DNA from: Sweltsa coloradensis
Taxonomy: Eukaryota > Arthropoda > Insecta > Plecoptera > Chloroperlidae
Assembly: GCA_024449915.1 (NCBI GenBank)
Contig: JAMZAV010004545.1
Coordinates: forward strand, 1-64,000
Reading direction: 5' to 3'
DNA: 64,000 nucleotides
Made by a program: the position numbers and the translations under genes. Shown in pieces: positions 1-11,476 of this stretch. The notes under the pieces were generated by a model. That model was not told where the DNA came from, searched no databases, and saw only the letters and a program-made list of their open reading frames with translations. The first letter of the stretch is position 1; each line of letters opens with the position of its first letter.

Positions 1-815
1 TTTGAAGATCAAATAAAAATGTTAAAATGGGGTAATGTTTTTTAAAATTAAAAAAATTTTTTCCCTTTTCGGGGGAAAACCTTCTTCCCGTAAAAAAATA
101 TTTTTTTTGTAATGTGCTGAAAATATTTCTGTTTATATATAGATTTATTTACATTCTTTTTTAAAATCAGTTTTCAAGATTCTTTTGGGACTCATGCAAG
201 GATACAAGGCTAAAAGTGGGGGGGCATTCAAATTCCCCAATTTTTAAAAAAAAAAAAAAAAATGGCCAACGTTCACTTTTTTCCCCCCCGGTTCCTTCTA
301 CGTTAACTGATGCCCCCTCACTGAAAACCTTTGTCAACATTTCAAAAATTAAAATGAACTAAAATCTTATTTTTTTTCTGAACCTTTTAAAAAGTTTCGT
401 TTATTTTTTTATTTTTCTAAGCTCTTTTTCTTTTTCTGTAATTTTTGGATTCACAAATTAATAATAGTCATGCAACCATAGTATTTATCAACTTTTTCAT
501 TTTTATTTGGATATGTTCCGTTCTCTGTTTTTGCCCCATTTAAATTTTTTATAATTGTCTTTCCCCCACATTTAAGTTTTTCCCAGGCTTTGGGGGTTTT
601 TTGATTATATTTTTTGTAGATTTTTTCGTGGGCCTAGAAACATTAATTATTTTTTGTAAAATTTTGCAGGGTATGAGTCATGTATTTTCTATGTCTATGA
701 CAATAAAAAAATTTTGTATAAAAAAAATAAAAAAAAATTAAATAATAAATATTCAATAAACAATTTTCAAGAAAAAAAAAAAAAAAAAAAAAAAAAATTC
801 AAATTAAAAAAATGA
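1..815. other. AT-rich unassigned left edge
   Basis: No coding region or recognisable repeat is visible. The stretch is AT-rich with many homopolymer runs, including a long A run near 770-797. The sequence looks noisy, with long unbroken runs of one base, so coding traces could be hidden by indels. It lies directly before the first readable piece of the RT-bearing LINE copy that starts near 820. Confidence 0.5.
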
Positions 816-819
816 CTAA

Positions 820-3140
820 ACGAGTTATAAATGGAGTTAAAAAAAACCCGAATTCTTTATGAAGGAGAAACCTTTTCAAACCGAAAAAAATGACACGAAA
901 AACCCAAGTAAATAGCCCAATTCATTTTCTCCCAAACTATATATAAAATTTGACTTCAGCATAACAAAAAAATTTAAAAAAGCATTGCGAAGAACAAACA
1001 TGCGAGAACAAAAAATCTGTAAGAACTCAAGGATGTAAAAACAATATTATGACCACTTAATGAAAAGGAAAAAAAGAAAAGGAAATTCAGTAAACAAATT
1101 TAAATAAAAAGAAAGCTTTGCCCAAACCACACACAGGGTTTATCAGATTTTAAAAATATAAAATAAACCAGTAATTGAAACTTTTTGAAGACAAATGAAG
1201 ACATGGTGAAAAAACACTAAAAAATATGAAAAACCAGCAGATATTACAGATCAATCCAAATTAAAGTGGATTTTCCAAGGGCTATTAGCGCTTTAGGTTT
1301 TTGTCGTATAAACCCACTGTCGCATAGCAACGAATAAACATACGGTTTTAAAATTTAAGGACTTTAAATGGTATGTCACACAATTTCTCACCATTTTTTA
1401 GGGAGTTTAAAAGTTAAGCATAAATTAAGTTAAACAAACGTTTAACAATACTTCTTGAATTAGTCATGATATCGCGGGAGTTTGGAGAGAAAGTGAAAGA
1501 CGTAAATCGAAAAGGGAAAGGTACGAGGAAAAAGGAGTTCCAGCTAGATGAGGGAAAAAAGGTTTGGAGTAATGGGATAACGAAGAATTTTAAAATTTTT
1601 AGGATTCTCAAAGCTGCCAGAATTGAACATAAAGAATGAAAGAAAAATGAAGTACATACAAGAACGACTAAAAATCTATCTCAAGACGCAAAAACCGGAA
1701 AAAGCAAGATACAGCAATAAATAAATATGATCCCAGTACTGACATTTTCATGGGAAATTAAATGGACACAGAAGACATCCACGCGCTGGAAATATTAACT
1801 GTACTACACTTACTAAAACAGAAGCATCATCCAAAACAGCAATAGAGAGATTGACCTTCAAGAGAACAAGGGGACGGGGGCCAAATTTGTTGAAAAATTT
1901 ATTAAAACAATAGACTTTTTAAGAAAATTTTTTTTTAAAAAGAGAAACCAATCAACACGCATAGGCTGTGGACTAGCTGACAAATCTTTAACCCACTCAA
2001 TTAGAAAACAAAAATGTCAATTAAAAGGGAAACTCATAACTGACGCTAAAAGAGTAAAGCTCTCAGAAAAGCCCCTACACAAGAGAATTATGATGAACTA
2101 CAAAAAGGCAGTAGTTTTAAAACATAAATGGGTGGTTAAAAAAACCGGGGAACTATTTGGAGAAAACAGAAGGTTTTATGCTGGCTTTCAAGACAGGGTT
2201 TGAAAAAAAATTATAAAAAAACATTATACAAGAGCGACAGTAAACGATCAATGTACAAAATGAGTGTAAGGGGTAAAAAACCCCCGAACACAAATATCGG
2301 GTCCCAGTCATATGCAAACGGATTCCCTCTCGACAAACCCAAAGTAGCTAAATTTTCCCCAAAAAACTAGCAATCAATAAACCTCTTGATCAAACACACC
2401 TTATAAAAATACAAACCCGGGAAAGTACTAGATAGCAAAGTTTTTAAAATTTATATTACGACCGCACTTTATAACAGCCCAAACTTTACATCACAACAGC
2501 CCGGCTAAAATTTTATAATGACAAGAAGAAAACAAAAAAACTCCCCTTTTATGACTTTGCGCCCCCAATGTCCCATACGTCGAGATACAGGAAAAAAAAA
2601 AATTAAAAAGTATAGGAACTTGCAATGAGATCAAGAAATGTAAAAACCGAAAAAAGGAAATACAATCCCAACGTGATACGGCTAAGGGGCTCATACCGAA
2701 GGCTAATGAAAACTTAAACAACTAGATTTTCCACCAATTTTACATCGAGCCCAAAAAGGAAAGTAATACTCAACACGTGTAGAATAGTTCGTAAATTTCT
2801 AAAAAAAAATTTACTTCGAGATTCCGAGCAGTTCCACCCTGCCCGGGTTTTCGTGGTTTCCCATAGTCCGAAGAGCAAAGCTAGGATGGCGACAAGAAAC
2901 GGCAGGGCCCTACCGCAAAAAAGAAAACATCATCTACAAACTATATTAAAATGACTTTTTTTAGTTAGAGTTAAGAAAAAATTTAAAATGAGGTATTTAA
3001 TAGATCCCCAATGGAAGTACTGAGAAGTCCGTACAACTGTTAGCTCCTTTTTGCCCGATTTTGTATGAAATACATCCAATAAAATAATAATAAAAATAAA
3101 AATAATAATAATAATTAAATTATAATTATAATATAATAAA
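820..3140 (+). mobile_element. RLE-type LINE, copy 1 (RT to 3' end), frame-broken
   Basis: This is a non-LTR retrotransposon remnant without an open frame, recognised by parallel alignment with the copy at 4.4-8.9 kb and by scattered motifs. In order: RT finger and palm traces near 820-1,450; a thumb region near 1,550-1,740; the HHPK..IERLT..R segment near 1,830-1,880; a CCHC-like knuckle and a RPD..II.DKKK segment near 2,240-2,540, which resembles the PD-D/E core of a restriction-like endonuclease; and a C-terminal tail resembling the end of R2/R4-like proteins near 2,620-2,740. The 3' end has the motif catccaataaaat near 3,072-3,086 and then an (ATA)n/(AAT)n tail. The R2/R4-like clade is inferred from motif style only. 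Unlike copy 2 it has no palindromic insertion near 1,730. Confidence 0.7.
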
Positions 3141-3548
3141 AAGAAGAAGGAAGAAGAAAAAAGAAATAACAAAATTTTGGGAAAAAAAAAAATTTTACTG
3201 TCGTGCCTACGTGATTCACCCACTGGAGTCATCCCATTTCCCCCTTTTTTGGCAGCCTCAATCCCGGGGTCGGCTCCAAATTTTTAACATCACTGAGAAA
3301 GCAGCACCCTTCAAACGTCCCACATGTCAGAAGTTTTTTGCAGTAATAAAATCTCCTCTCTCTCTTCTCTTTAAAAGATTTGCCATACAATTTCGTTTTT
3401 TAGATAGAAAAATTTTTTTTGATTTTTTTACACACTCATCTTTATTATTATTTTGTTAATTAGATTAATTTGCACAGTAATATGGATTTTATTTGTTTTC
3501 AGTTTAAAGTAAATTTTTTTGGGCTTTGGGGCCCCCCCCGCCCTTTTG
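3141..3548. other. unassigned spacer after LINE copy 1
   Basis: No gene is recognised. The stretch is pyrimidine-rich around 3,340-3,440 and has a short C run near 3,531-3,540. Small open frames here have no family features and sit in low-complexity sequence. Confidence 0.4.
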
Positions 3549-3589
3549 TTACCCGGCGCAAATGTACTGAGATGTTTTTAACAAAAAGA

Positions 3590-3646
3590 ACACTAATAAT
3601 ATAATAATAAAATAATAATATAATAATGATAAAATAATAAAATAAA

Positions 3647-3677
<31 letters not shown>

Positions 3678-3800
3678 TAAAATAAAAATAATAATAAAAT
3701 AATAATTAATAATAATAATAATAATAATAAAAAATAATAATAATAAAAATAATAAAAATAAATAAAATAATAATAATAAAAATATAATAATAATAAACCC
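3590..3800. repeat. (TAA)n/(AAT)n microsatellite
   Basis: About 210 bases are almost entirely TAA/ATA-type triplets with A-run interruptions. On the minus strand this creates open frames rich in Ile, Tyr, Phe and Leu that are artefacts of the repeat. The R4-like LINE copies in this window end in the same kind of triplet tail, so this may be the tail of another, otherwise lost, copy. Confidence 0.85.
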
Positions 3801-3849
3801 AAAAACCCTCAAGAAAATCAAAAAACCAGAACGACTAGACGATCAAACA

Positions 3850-5680
3850 CAAAGAGGTAAATAGAATAAAGATTTGAAAAACACCTGAATTACCTCCCAA
3901 AGAACATCCTAGTTTTGCATTGCAACAGCCATTCAGAGTTTTCGCAGAGAACCAAACAAAAGATTAAAATCCCCAAACCAAACTCAAAGGAAATGAAGAC
4001 GCGGTAAAATAATGAACACAATATTTTATCAGCTACACACAAAACGAAAAAATTTTCAGACGTTATGCGGCCCAATTTTTCGTGCAGCGTAGCAGTATTT
4101 GATACTTTGGGCTTTAAAAGGAAAAATCTGCGACTTCTCAAAGACAAAAAAAGAAAGAAAATCCGAAGGGGGCAGCGATAATTGGGAGAATCGGAGTTAG
4201 AAAACATATCCGGGAGATTGGAACAATTCGAAGGGTAATCGATCAAAATGGGTACTATACTGCAAAAAAAATTTGAAAAAATCAAGTTCACACAAAACAA
4301 ACACTGAAAAAATTCATTCAGATATTTTGGGTACACTTAAAAAAAAAAAATAGGCTCTGCTAAAAGATTAAAAAGATATAGAAAGTAGCATTTCGAAAAA
4401 GAACAAAACCGAATGTTAAAGACAAGGAAAACAGTTACCAAAAACTATCTAGTACGAAGAAAAATCGGAAAAAAGAACACCCAAAAAGCGGGGATAGAAG
4501 AGTTTGGGCAGGAATAGGGGTAAACAGAGCCACAACGAGGATGCCCCAATGGATCAAGACGAAAGGCTAGGATGAGTGATGTTAAGAGAGAGATTTGAAA
4601 GGGAAACGGTGGGAATTTCAGTCGACAATCAGTGTACAATAGCTGGGAAAGCACCAGGTAATCATAAATTCAAATTTTTGGTTTTTTAAGAAATTTAATA
4701 CTACTCACGATCAAATTTGAAAAAAGTCTCAACGAGTTATAAAGGAGTAAAAGAAATACCCCAATTCCTTTTTGAAGGAAAAACCTTTTCAAACCGAAAA
4801 ATAGACACGAAGAAAACCCAGTAAATACGACCAATTTCTGCTACCAATTATATATAAAATATGATTATGCATAAAAAATAAAAACAAAGCATTTCGAAGA
4901 ATACAAATCAGGCCGAGGAAAAAAAGGGGCGTAAGAACACAGGGGTGTAAAAAACAAGCATTATCGCTTCTTGTAATGAATCAGGCAAAAAAATAAAAAA
5001 AGGAATATTTACGAAAAATACATTGACACAAGAAAGCTTTTTTGATCAACACCCAAAACATGGCTTTTTCAATTTTTCAAATATATAAAATCAACCAGTA
5101 ATTGTAAACTTTTTGGGAAAACAGTAATGAAGAATGGAGAAAACCTAAAACAATATGAAAAACCAGAGATAACACAGATCCAAACCAAATTAAAGGCATT
5201 TCCAAGGGGACATTTTGCACATTAGGTTTTTTTTGTATAAAAAAAAACTGTCGCATATGCAACGAACAACAAAGGATTTAAAATTAAGGGCAAAAATATG
5301 GTATGTCACACAATTTCTACTTCTTAGGATGATCTAAAATTAATGCATCAAATTTGTTCAACAAACGTTTAATTATATTATTAAAAATTTATAAGCAACA
5401 AGAATAGCATGGAGTTTGAGTAGAAAGTGTAAGACGCTACATACGAAAAAAGGTAAGGGTTCGCGGGAGGAAGAGTTCAGCTAGATGATGGAAAAGGATT
5501 GGGGTAAGGATGATAACGAAATATACAAATATTTAGGATTCTCACAAGCGCCCGAATTGAAAAATAAAGTAATGAAAGAAAAAATTTTATAGATACATCA
5601 AGAAGCGACTAAAATCTATCCTCAAGACGCAACAAAAGGGAAAAACAAGACACAGCAAAAATACATATGCTTACCGTTAG
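3850..5680 (+). mobile_element. RLE-type LINE, copy 2, 5' part (linker and RT)
   Basis: Plus-strand non-LTR retrotransposon, frame-broken. Near 4,540 a short DAP-type segment is followed near 4,645-4,720 by a segment reading GKAPG and then FWF in shifted frames, as at the start of RT domains in this group. Near 4,800-4,860 a PIS-type finger motif appears, and near 5,310-5,330 LDDLKL, the RT catalytic box. Near 5,480-5,560 comes a thumb segment with Y-K-Y-L-G-F. The sequence aligns base for base with 820-1,735 from about 4,730 on. The part before 4,440 is assigned only weakly. The 3' half resumes at 7,981, beyond a palindromic insertion. Confidence 0.65.
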
Positions 5681-7980
5681 TCCCTGGAAAAAGCTGCTAA
5701 AAAAAAAGGAACATTTCAAAATTGGAAAAAACCCGCATCCAAAAAATTTAGGGGGCAGGTAAGGACATATTTTAGAATGTTTTTTTCACGGGGGACCGCA
5801 TGGTAGCAAAAAAGTCACTGTCATGGCGTCCACAAGAGGCCGCCAAAAAATTCTGAAAATTGCTGTAACTCAAAAAAGTAATCATCAGTTTTGGAAAAAA
5901 CTAGGTTTTTGGGTCTTTTTCGGTTTTTATTGCTCTACAAAAATGTCATTAGAAATTTTACCGAAAATAAATAGTTTTAATTATATTTATATATTATTAC
6001 AATGTATTGCAATATAGCACTTTTTGGTACATATCTAATTATTTATACGAAAATTTCGCTAGATTGTCATAACATTTCGGGATATACTAAAATAACGCCA
6101 ATAAATCCAAAATTTAAAAGTCTAAAAACGAAATTCCGTAACTTTTTGATTAATTATTAAATTTAAAATTAAGCATTATTAAATCCCAACTAAAAGTTCT
6201 TATTCACTCCCAAAAGTCACTAGTGTATCAAACAAGAACAATATGACCACAAGAACCAACAAAATATTAGTTCCAAAAAAAATTTCCCAATCACTTTCCT
6301 ATTAATTCAATTAATTAAATTTAAATTTAAAAATAATGGCAATAATCTCAATTAATTTTGTAAAATTAACACTATGTAGCGACCTGGAATCATTTTAAAG
6401 CTAGTTTTAAGGCGAATAAATGTAATGAAAAAATTAATAAATTAAATTAATTTTAATCACCGAAATTAATTACATTTAGTTAAAATTATCCCACTTTTTT
6501 ATATGTATGTATTGTTATGTATACCTAAAACTAGATCGATCGTCATTAAATAAACTATTTTATGACATAATGCCAATGAACCCGAATTGTCATGTCCCAA
6601 AAAAAATTCCTATAACTTGCCGATTTTTTAAAAAATTTAAATGAAGAATTTTTCTAATATCTCAAAATTTTTATTGTCACTCAATTAACACATACAAAAT
6701 GCCAACAGAAGTATCAAATATAAACAATGCAAGTATAATTTAAAAAATTAATAGTCCCAAAATTAAGTTCATGCTACTTTCTTTTAAATTTGAATTTCCC
6801 ACAAAATTATTTCCTGCAAAATAAGCATGCAAATGGTTCCCAGTGTGGCTGTGTAATTTTACACAACACATGGTGTTTATATCGATTATTTAATTCATTC
6901 GTTAATTCAATAACGGGAAAGTAGCATGAACTTAATTTGGGACTATAAATTTATAAAATTATACTCGTATTGTTTATTGATAAATTCTGTTGGCATTTTG
7001 TATGTGTTAATTTAGTGACAAAACAATTATTGAATATAAGTTTTTTCATTTAATTTTTTAATTTAAACGGCAAGTTATAAGAATTTTGTTTCAAGACATG
7101 ACAATTCGGATTCATTGGCATTAGGGCATTTAAGTAGTATATTTTTTTGACGATCGATTAAGTTTTAGGTATACATAACAATACATATGGCAAAAGTGGG
7201 ATAATTTAACTAAAATGTAATTAATCGGTGATTAATTAATTTAATTAATTAATTTTTTTATTAAATTTATTTGCCCCCAAACAAGCTTTTAAAATGATTT
7301 TAGGTCGACACATTGTGTTAATTTTACAAAATTAATTGAGATTATGCAAATTTTTTTTAATTAATTGAATTAATGAATTAATAGGAAAGTGATTGGAATA
7401 AATTTTAGAACTAATATTTTTTGGTTCATTGTGGTCATATTGTTCTTGTGTGATACACTACGTGACTTTGGTAAGTGAATAAGAAAACTTTTAGTTGGGA
7501 TTAATTAATGCTTAATTTAATTAATTAATTAAACAAAAAGTTACAAGAATTTCGTTTTTAGACTTTAAATTTTGGATTTATTGGCGTTTTTTTTAGTAGA
7601 GTCTGAAAATTTTTGACAATCTAGCGAATTTTACGTATAAATAATTTTATATGTACCAAAAATGCTATAATTGCAATACATTGTAATAATATAAATAAAA
7701 TTAAAACTGTTGTATTTACGTTAAAATTTCTTGTGACATTTTTGTAGAACATTAAAAAACGAATAAAAAAAAAACCTGTTTATCCAAATCGATGATTACT
7801 TCTTGGGGTTACAGCAATTTTAAGAATTATTTGGCGGCCATCTTGTGGACGCCATGACAGGTGACTTATTTGCTACCATGCGTGTCCCCCGTGAAAATTA
7901 ACATCTCTTAAATAGTCTTTTACCTGTACTAAATTTTGGTGCTGGTTTCCGGATTGAAATGTGTTACGCTTGTTCACGGA
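5681..7980. mobile_element. 2.3-kb foldback (palindromic) element
   Basis: Two inverted arms of about 1.06-1.1 kb (5,681-6,781 and 6,917-7,980) flank a spacer of about 135 bp. The ends pair as TCCCTGGAAAAAGC on the left and, on the complementary strand of the right end, TCCGTGAACAAGC. The inner ends pair over about 27 bp (6,754-6,781 with 6,917-6,943). Flanks are TTAG on the left and CTAG on the right, a likely 4-bp (possibly 5-bp) target duplication. It is AT-rich with no plausible protein, so I infer a non-autonomous DNA transposon; the superfamily is not identified. It interrupts the RT-to-C-terminal region of LINE copy 2. Confidence 0.8.
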
Positions 7981-8875
7981 CTAGTACTGACATATTCATT
8001 CGGAATCTTAAATGGACGCAGACAGACATCCACGCTTGGAAATATTTATTTCGTACTACACATACCAAACACAGAATGCATCATCCTAAATCAGCAATAG
8101 AGAGATTGACACTTCCAAGGAAAAAAGGAGGACGAGGCCTAATTGTTTCTAAACAACTTATATTATAAAAAACTAGACATTTAAGAAAATATTTTTTTAC
8201 AAAAAGCAACCAATCAACACTGCATAGGGCTGTGGTGCTAGCTGAAAAAATCATGAATCCACTCAATCTAGCAAACGAAAATGTCAATCTAAAAGGGAAA
8301 CTCATAACTGACGCTTCAAAAGAGTTACGTCTTTCAGAAAAGACCCTACAAAAGAGACATTATGATGAACTACATAAAGGTCACGTAGATATTAAAGCAT
8401 CAAATAGGTGGTTAAAACAACGGGGAAACTTTTTGGAGAAACAGAAGGTTTTATGATGGCTATTCAAGACAGAGTGATTGCAACGAAAAATTATAAAAAA
8501 TAAAATTAACAAGAGCGACAGTAAACGATCAATGTAGAAAATGTAGTGTAAGGGGTGAAACAATCGAACACATCATATCCGGGTGCCAGCACTAGTCAAA
8601 CGGATTACCTCTACAGACATAACCAAGTAGCTAACATTATTCCCCAAAAACTAGCAATCAAGTACAACCTCATGATACACACACACCTTACTACAAATAC
8701 AAACCGGAGAAAGTACTAGATAGCAAAGATTCAAATTATATTACGACCGCACAGTTAAAAACAGCCCAAAAACTAAAACATCACAACAGACCGGATATAA
8801 TTATAATTGACAAGAAGAAACAAGAAATACCCTTATTGACGTGCTTTTCCCAATGTAAAACAGTTCAAAAAACCC
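7981..8875 (+). mobile_element. RLE-type LINE, copy 2, 3' part (thumb to C-terminus)
   Basis: This continues the LINE interrupted at 5,680. The first codons give LVLTYSFGILKW in frame with the end of the left part. Then follow HRMHHPKSAIERLTLPRKKG (8,070-8,130), a helical linker (8,210-8,450, readable as MNPLNLANENVNLKGKL), a CRKC..H....C knuckle near 8,530-8,590, a RPDIIIIDKKK segment near 8,790-8,820 and LIDVLFP in a shifted frame. The last two look like the restriction-like endonuclease of R2/R4-type elements. Compared with copy 1 the final C-terminus and 3' tail are missing after about 8,860. Several single-base shifts break the frame. Confidence 0.72.
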
Positions 8876-9225
8876 TGGTCCTATTGATTTCTCATAGGAG
8901 CACACGTCTTCTATGAAACCTTGCTCCCCGAGAAAATGACAAAAACGGGGAAAAATTTAAACCCAGATTGAAAAAACACTGAACTTGGCTGGACGTTTGC
9001 TGGCAAAACACCTATAATTTGTTAACTCAATCAACTCACCACGTTCACTTTGTGCGCAATCAGGATTCACTAGAAAATCAACTTCAACGCTTCTGAAAAA
9101 TCGAATCTATTTCCCTCGATCAACCTGTTAAGTCTCCGGAGGAACGACAGTGCGAGAAACACTTCTTGAGAACACTATCGACAACAAGATGGAAGAGGGA
9201 AGACACAAAAAAAACACGACGTCGA
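8876..9225. other. unassigned spacer
   Basis: No gene or known repeat is recognised in this stretch between LINE copy 2 and the first 3' fragment of the second LINE family. Confidence 0.4.
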
Positions 9226-9462
9226 GAGAAACTGGGGCGCTTTAACCGGTTAGGTCATATTGCGCCGCCGTGATAATAAAAATTTGATGAGATGAGTTAA
9301 TGGTGTGTTTGATGATAAGATTTTTTACTAAGTGTGTATATAACAAAAAATTTAATGATGTGATAGTAATAGCAAAACAAAAGTTTTTTAGGTGAATGAA
9401 AATAAATAAATTAAAGAAATGTGTATGAGGGAATCATATTTGTTAAATTCATTACTTTGATT
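9226..9462 (-). mobile_element. 3'-end fragment of EN-RT-RNase H LINE
   Basis: On the minus strand this is the 3' UTR and terminus of the LINE whose long copy ends at 16,725. The terminal plus-strand reading is gagaaactggggcg followed by the ggttaggtcatattgcgcc block. The AT-rich UTR continues to about 9,460. The short length fits a 5'-truncated insertion. Confidence 0.75.
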
Positions 9463-9469
9463 GGGACCT

Positions 9470-9790
9470 GCATCAATAAAGTTTGTAAATCCTGGACCCC
9501 CTGGACAGTATATTCCCTTTCTCATAGCCGGTCATTACTACGTCCCCCACTTTGCGGGGAGACGGTAGGTTAGGGGGTTAGGTTAGGGAAGGAGCCTCGA
9601 GCGAACTCGTTACAGTAGTGAGGTCCCCCCGGGGGTGAAGATCTTCCATTACACGGCACCTCCACCATCATTTCAAAAATTAGTCTTTACTAAGAAAAGT
9701 TTATAATATTTTGACAAAATATATCTTATAGCCAAGAAAAAATTTCCGGACCAAAAACACTAATTTATGTGCCAAGATAGGGGTTTTTTC
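9470..9790. repeat. dispersed repeat with 'cctggaccggcacctccacc'-type unit
   Basis: The block contains aagtttgtaaatcctgg, cggcacctccaccatcat and gccaagaaaaaatttccgg in the same order as at 12,985-13,200, where the first unit is tandemly repeated. It also has a GTTAGG-rich stretch near 9,567-9,590. No coding content is seen. Its origin is unknown. Confidence 0.6.
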
Positions 9791-9799
9791 ATCTTTTCA

Positions 9800-10186
9800 T
9801 GGTTTGTGTTGTCATAGTCGTGATGTGTCGGTGAGGTCGTTAGGGAAGGGAGAGAGGCCCCCCCCCGACCAATGCCGAGCTCGCCTTAGTTAGTGTCAAA
9901 GGCTCCCCTCCTACTTAATATTCGCGCGTTGAACTCTTTCTCTTTTTTCGCCCTTTACGACTAGCAGAGTGATATACATAGACACATTCTATCCCAGGCC
10001 CAGACGGGCGGGGTCTCTGGTTGGTCATCACCTGTGGAGTCATCGTCGCCTACGTTAGGGGGAGTCAAGGGGGGGGGGACCCGCGACCACTGCCAGAGCC
10101 AGAGAGATGGACTTTGCCTCTGTCCTCATCTTAAACTATCAGCATAAGAATACTAATGTTGAGTTCAACCCCTGCCCCGACGGAGA
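9800..10186 (-). mobile_element. two adjacent SINE-like copies (fragments)
   Basis: Two partial copies of the SINE-like repeat defined at 18,288-18,631 lie back to back. The first ends at the cccagacggg block near 10,001-10,013. The second carries gtcatcgtcgcc, gggggacccgcgac and a gccccgacgg end near 10,174-10,186. Both are diverged and lack a clear LINE-like tail. Confidence 0.6.
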
Positions 10187-10270
10187 CGACGCGAAGAAGG
10201 TCATGGGTTCGAAGCCCCCTATAAGCAGGAGCTTCTATCAAGGGATAATCTCAAAGACTTAAGCCAAGGT

Positions 10271-10750
10271 GAGAAACTAGGGCGCTTCAACCGGTTAGGT
10301 AATATTGCGCCGCCTGTGATACTGAAAGTTGATTAGATGAGTTTTTGTAGGTGTGTTTGATCATTATATTGTTTTCTACGTGTACATAACAAAACAAAAT
10401 GTTGATGATTATAGTTATAGCAAAACTAAAATTATATATGTGAACGATAATAAATAAAAGAAATGTGAATGATGTGAATAAAATTATGTTAAATAGATTA
10501 CTTTTGAAGAGAAATTTAGAAAGTTTGTAGCCGTTTTCATATGATAGAAGTTCTTCATATGATTGGGAGAGATCAAATTGCGTGCGCAAGGCATCATATT
10601 TAATACATTCTGCTAGCATATGATGTACGGTTAAAGGTACATCACATGTGTTGCATCTAAGAATAACCTTTTCTCTGATTAAGAGATATCCGTGAGCTAG
10701 ACATGTGTGGCCAGTTTGTATTCTGGACAACACCACCTCTTCTCTACGTG
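10271..10750 (-). mobile_element. 3' fragment of EN-RT-RNase H LINE with C-terminal coding
   Basis: A 5'-truncated minus-strand copy. The readable protein end includes VLSRIQTGHTCLAHGYLL and then a CNTC.......H....C knuckle-like segment (C-X2-C-X8-H-X4-C), the usual C-terminus of RNase H-bearing LINEs. The 3' UTR and the terminal gagaaactagggcg block follow down to 10,271. The protein matches that of the copy at 16,939-17,196. Confidence 0.8.
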
Positions 10751-10865
10751 AGTAATAAATTTTTTCATATTCTGGTTGAGGTGCGAAGTTCCTTCTGAGT
10801 TAAAAATGGTAGGAGGCGCTGCCACTGATGCGCTGAGCCGCCACCCGCTATCCACAGAGTTCCCG

Positions 10866-10992
10866 TGAGACATTGGGCGCATCAACCGGTTAGGTCATAT
10901 TGCACCGCCTGTAATGTTGTAAGTAAATGAAATGAGTTTGTTGTTTGTTTAATGATACGATTGTTTTCTAAGTTTATACATAAAAAGTTAGA
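10866..10992 (-). mobile_element. short LINE 3'-UTR fragment
   Basis: The 3' terminus of the same LINE (gagacattgggcgc, ggttaggtcatattgcacc) with about 100 bases of UTR, directly abutting the SINE-like copy at 10,993. Confidence 0.7.
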
Positions 10993-11322
10993 CTTATTTG
11001 GATTGAGGCCGCGTCAAACATTAGGTAATAATGCGCCACTCTAGCATAGGTGACAAGAAGTGGAAATATGCTGGTAAGAACCAGCCACGGGTGAGGGGAA
11101 AGAAGGTTTCTCACGTGGCTGTCTTCATCGTCTCATCGTCGTCGGGGAGGTCCTCAAGGGAAGGGAGAGGTTCCCCCGACGTCGTCCGTCAGAGCTCTCA
11201 TCTTATTTCAGGTAGATTTTCTTCAGCTGATGTTTGCGAGATGGACTTTTTCTCTTAAATCCCCTTGTACGGTTCTCCGAGCCAAGCTTTGGGCCAATTG
11301 TTTTCCAGGCCTAGACGGGGGT
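10993..11322 (-). mobile_element. SINE-like repeat copy
   Basis: A near full-length copy of the ~330-bp dispersed repeat. In plus-strand order it shows the LINE-like tail block (gccgcgtcaaacattaggta), the central gtcatcg/ccccgacgtcgtc region and the head (gatgtttgcgagatgg, ccttgtacggttctccgagcc, ctagacggggg). The element is read as minus-strand because the copy at 18,288 has its oligo-A on that strand. Confidence 0.75.
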
Positions 11323-11476
11323 CATAACGGTTTAAACCTATTTTAAACCTTTATGTATACAAACTTCTAGTGTTGTGTGTTGGCAAGAGTAGGGAAGTCT
11401 CATGAGTTCCCGATATTGACAATCTTGTATATTGAACAGAAAGACAACTGATTTGCAGTGGGGGACATTACATTTA

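Noticed and set aside
3549..3821. Open frames rich in Ile, Tyr, Phe and Leu that look like a membrane protein
   Set aside because: They are translations of the TAA/ATA microsatellite in several frames.
7959..8456. Two small plus-strand genes
   Set aside because: Both are pieces of the same LINE polyprotein (HHPK..IERLT and the following linker), not separate genes.
9565..9600. Telomere-like GTTAGG repeats
   Set aside because: Only two to three irregular units within a dispersed repeat; not an array.
10190..10230. tRNA gene suggested by gtcatgggttcgaagcccc
   Set aside because: Only a B-box-like half is present; no matching acceptor stem or A box upstream.
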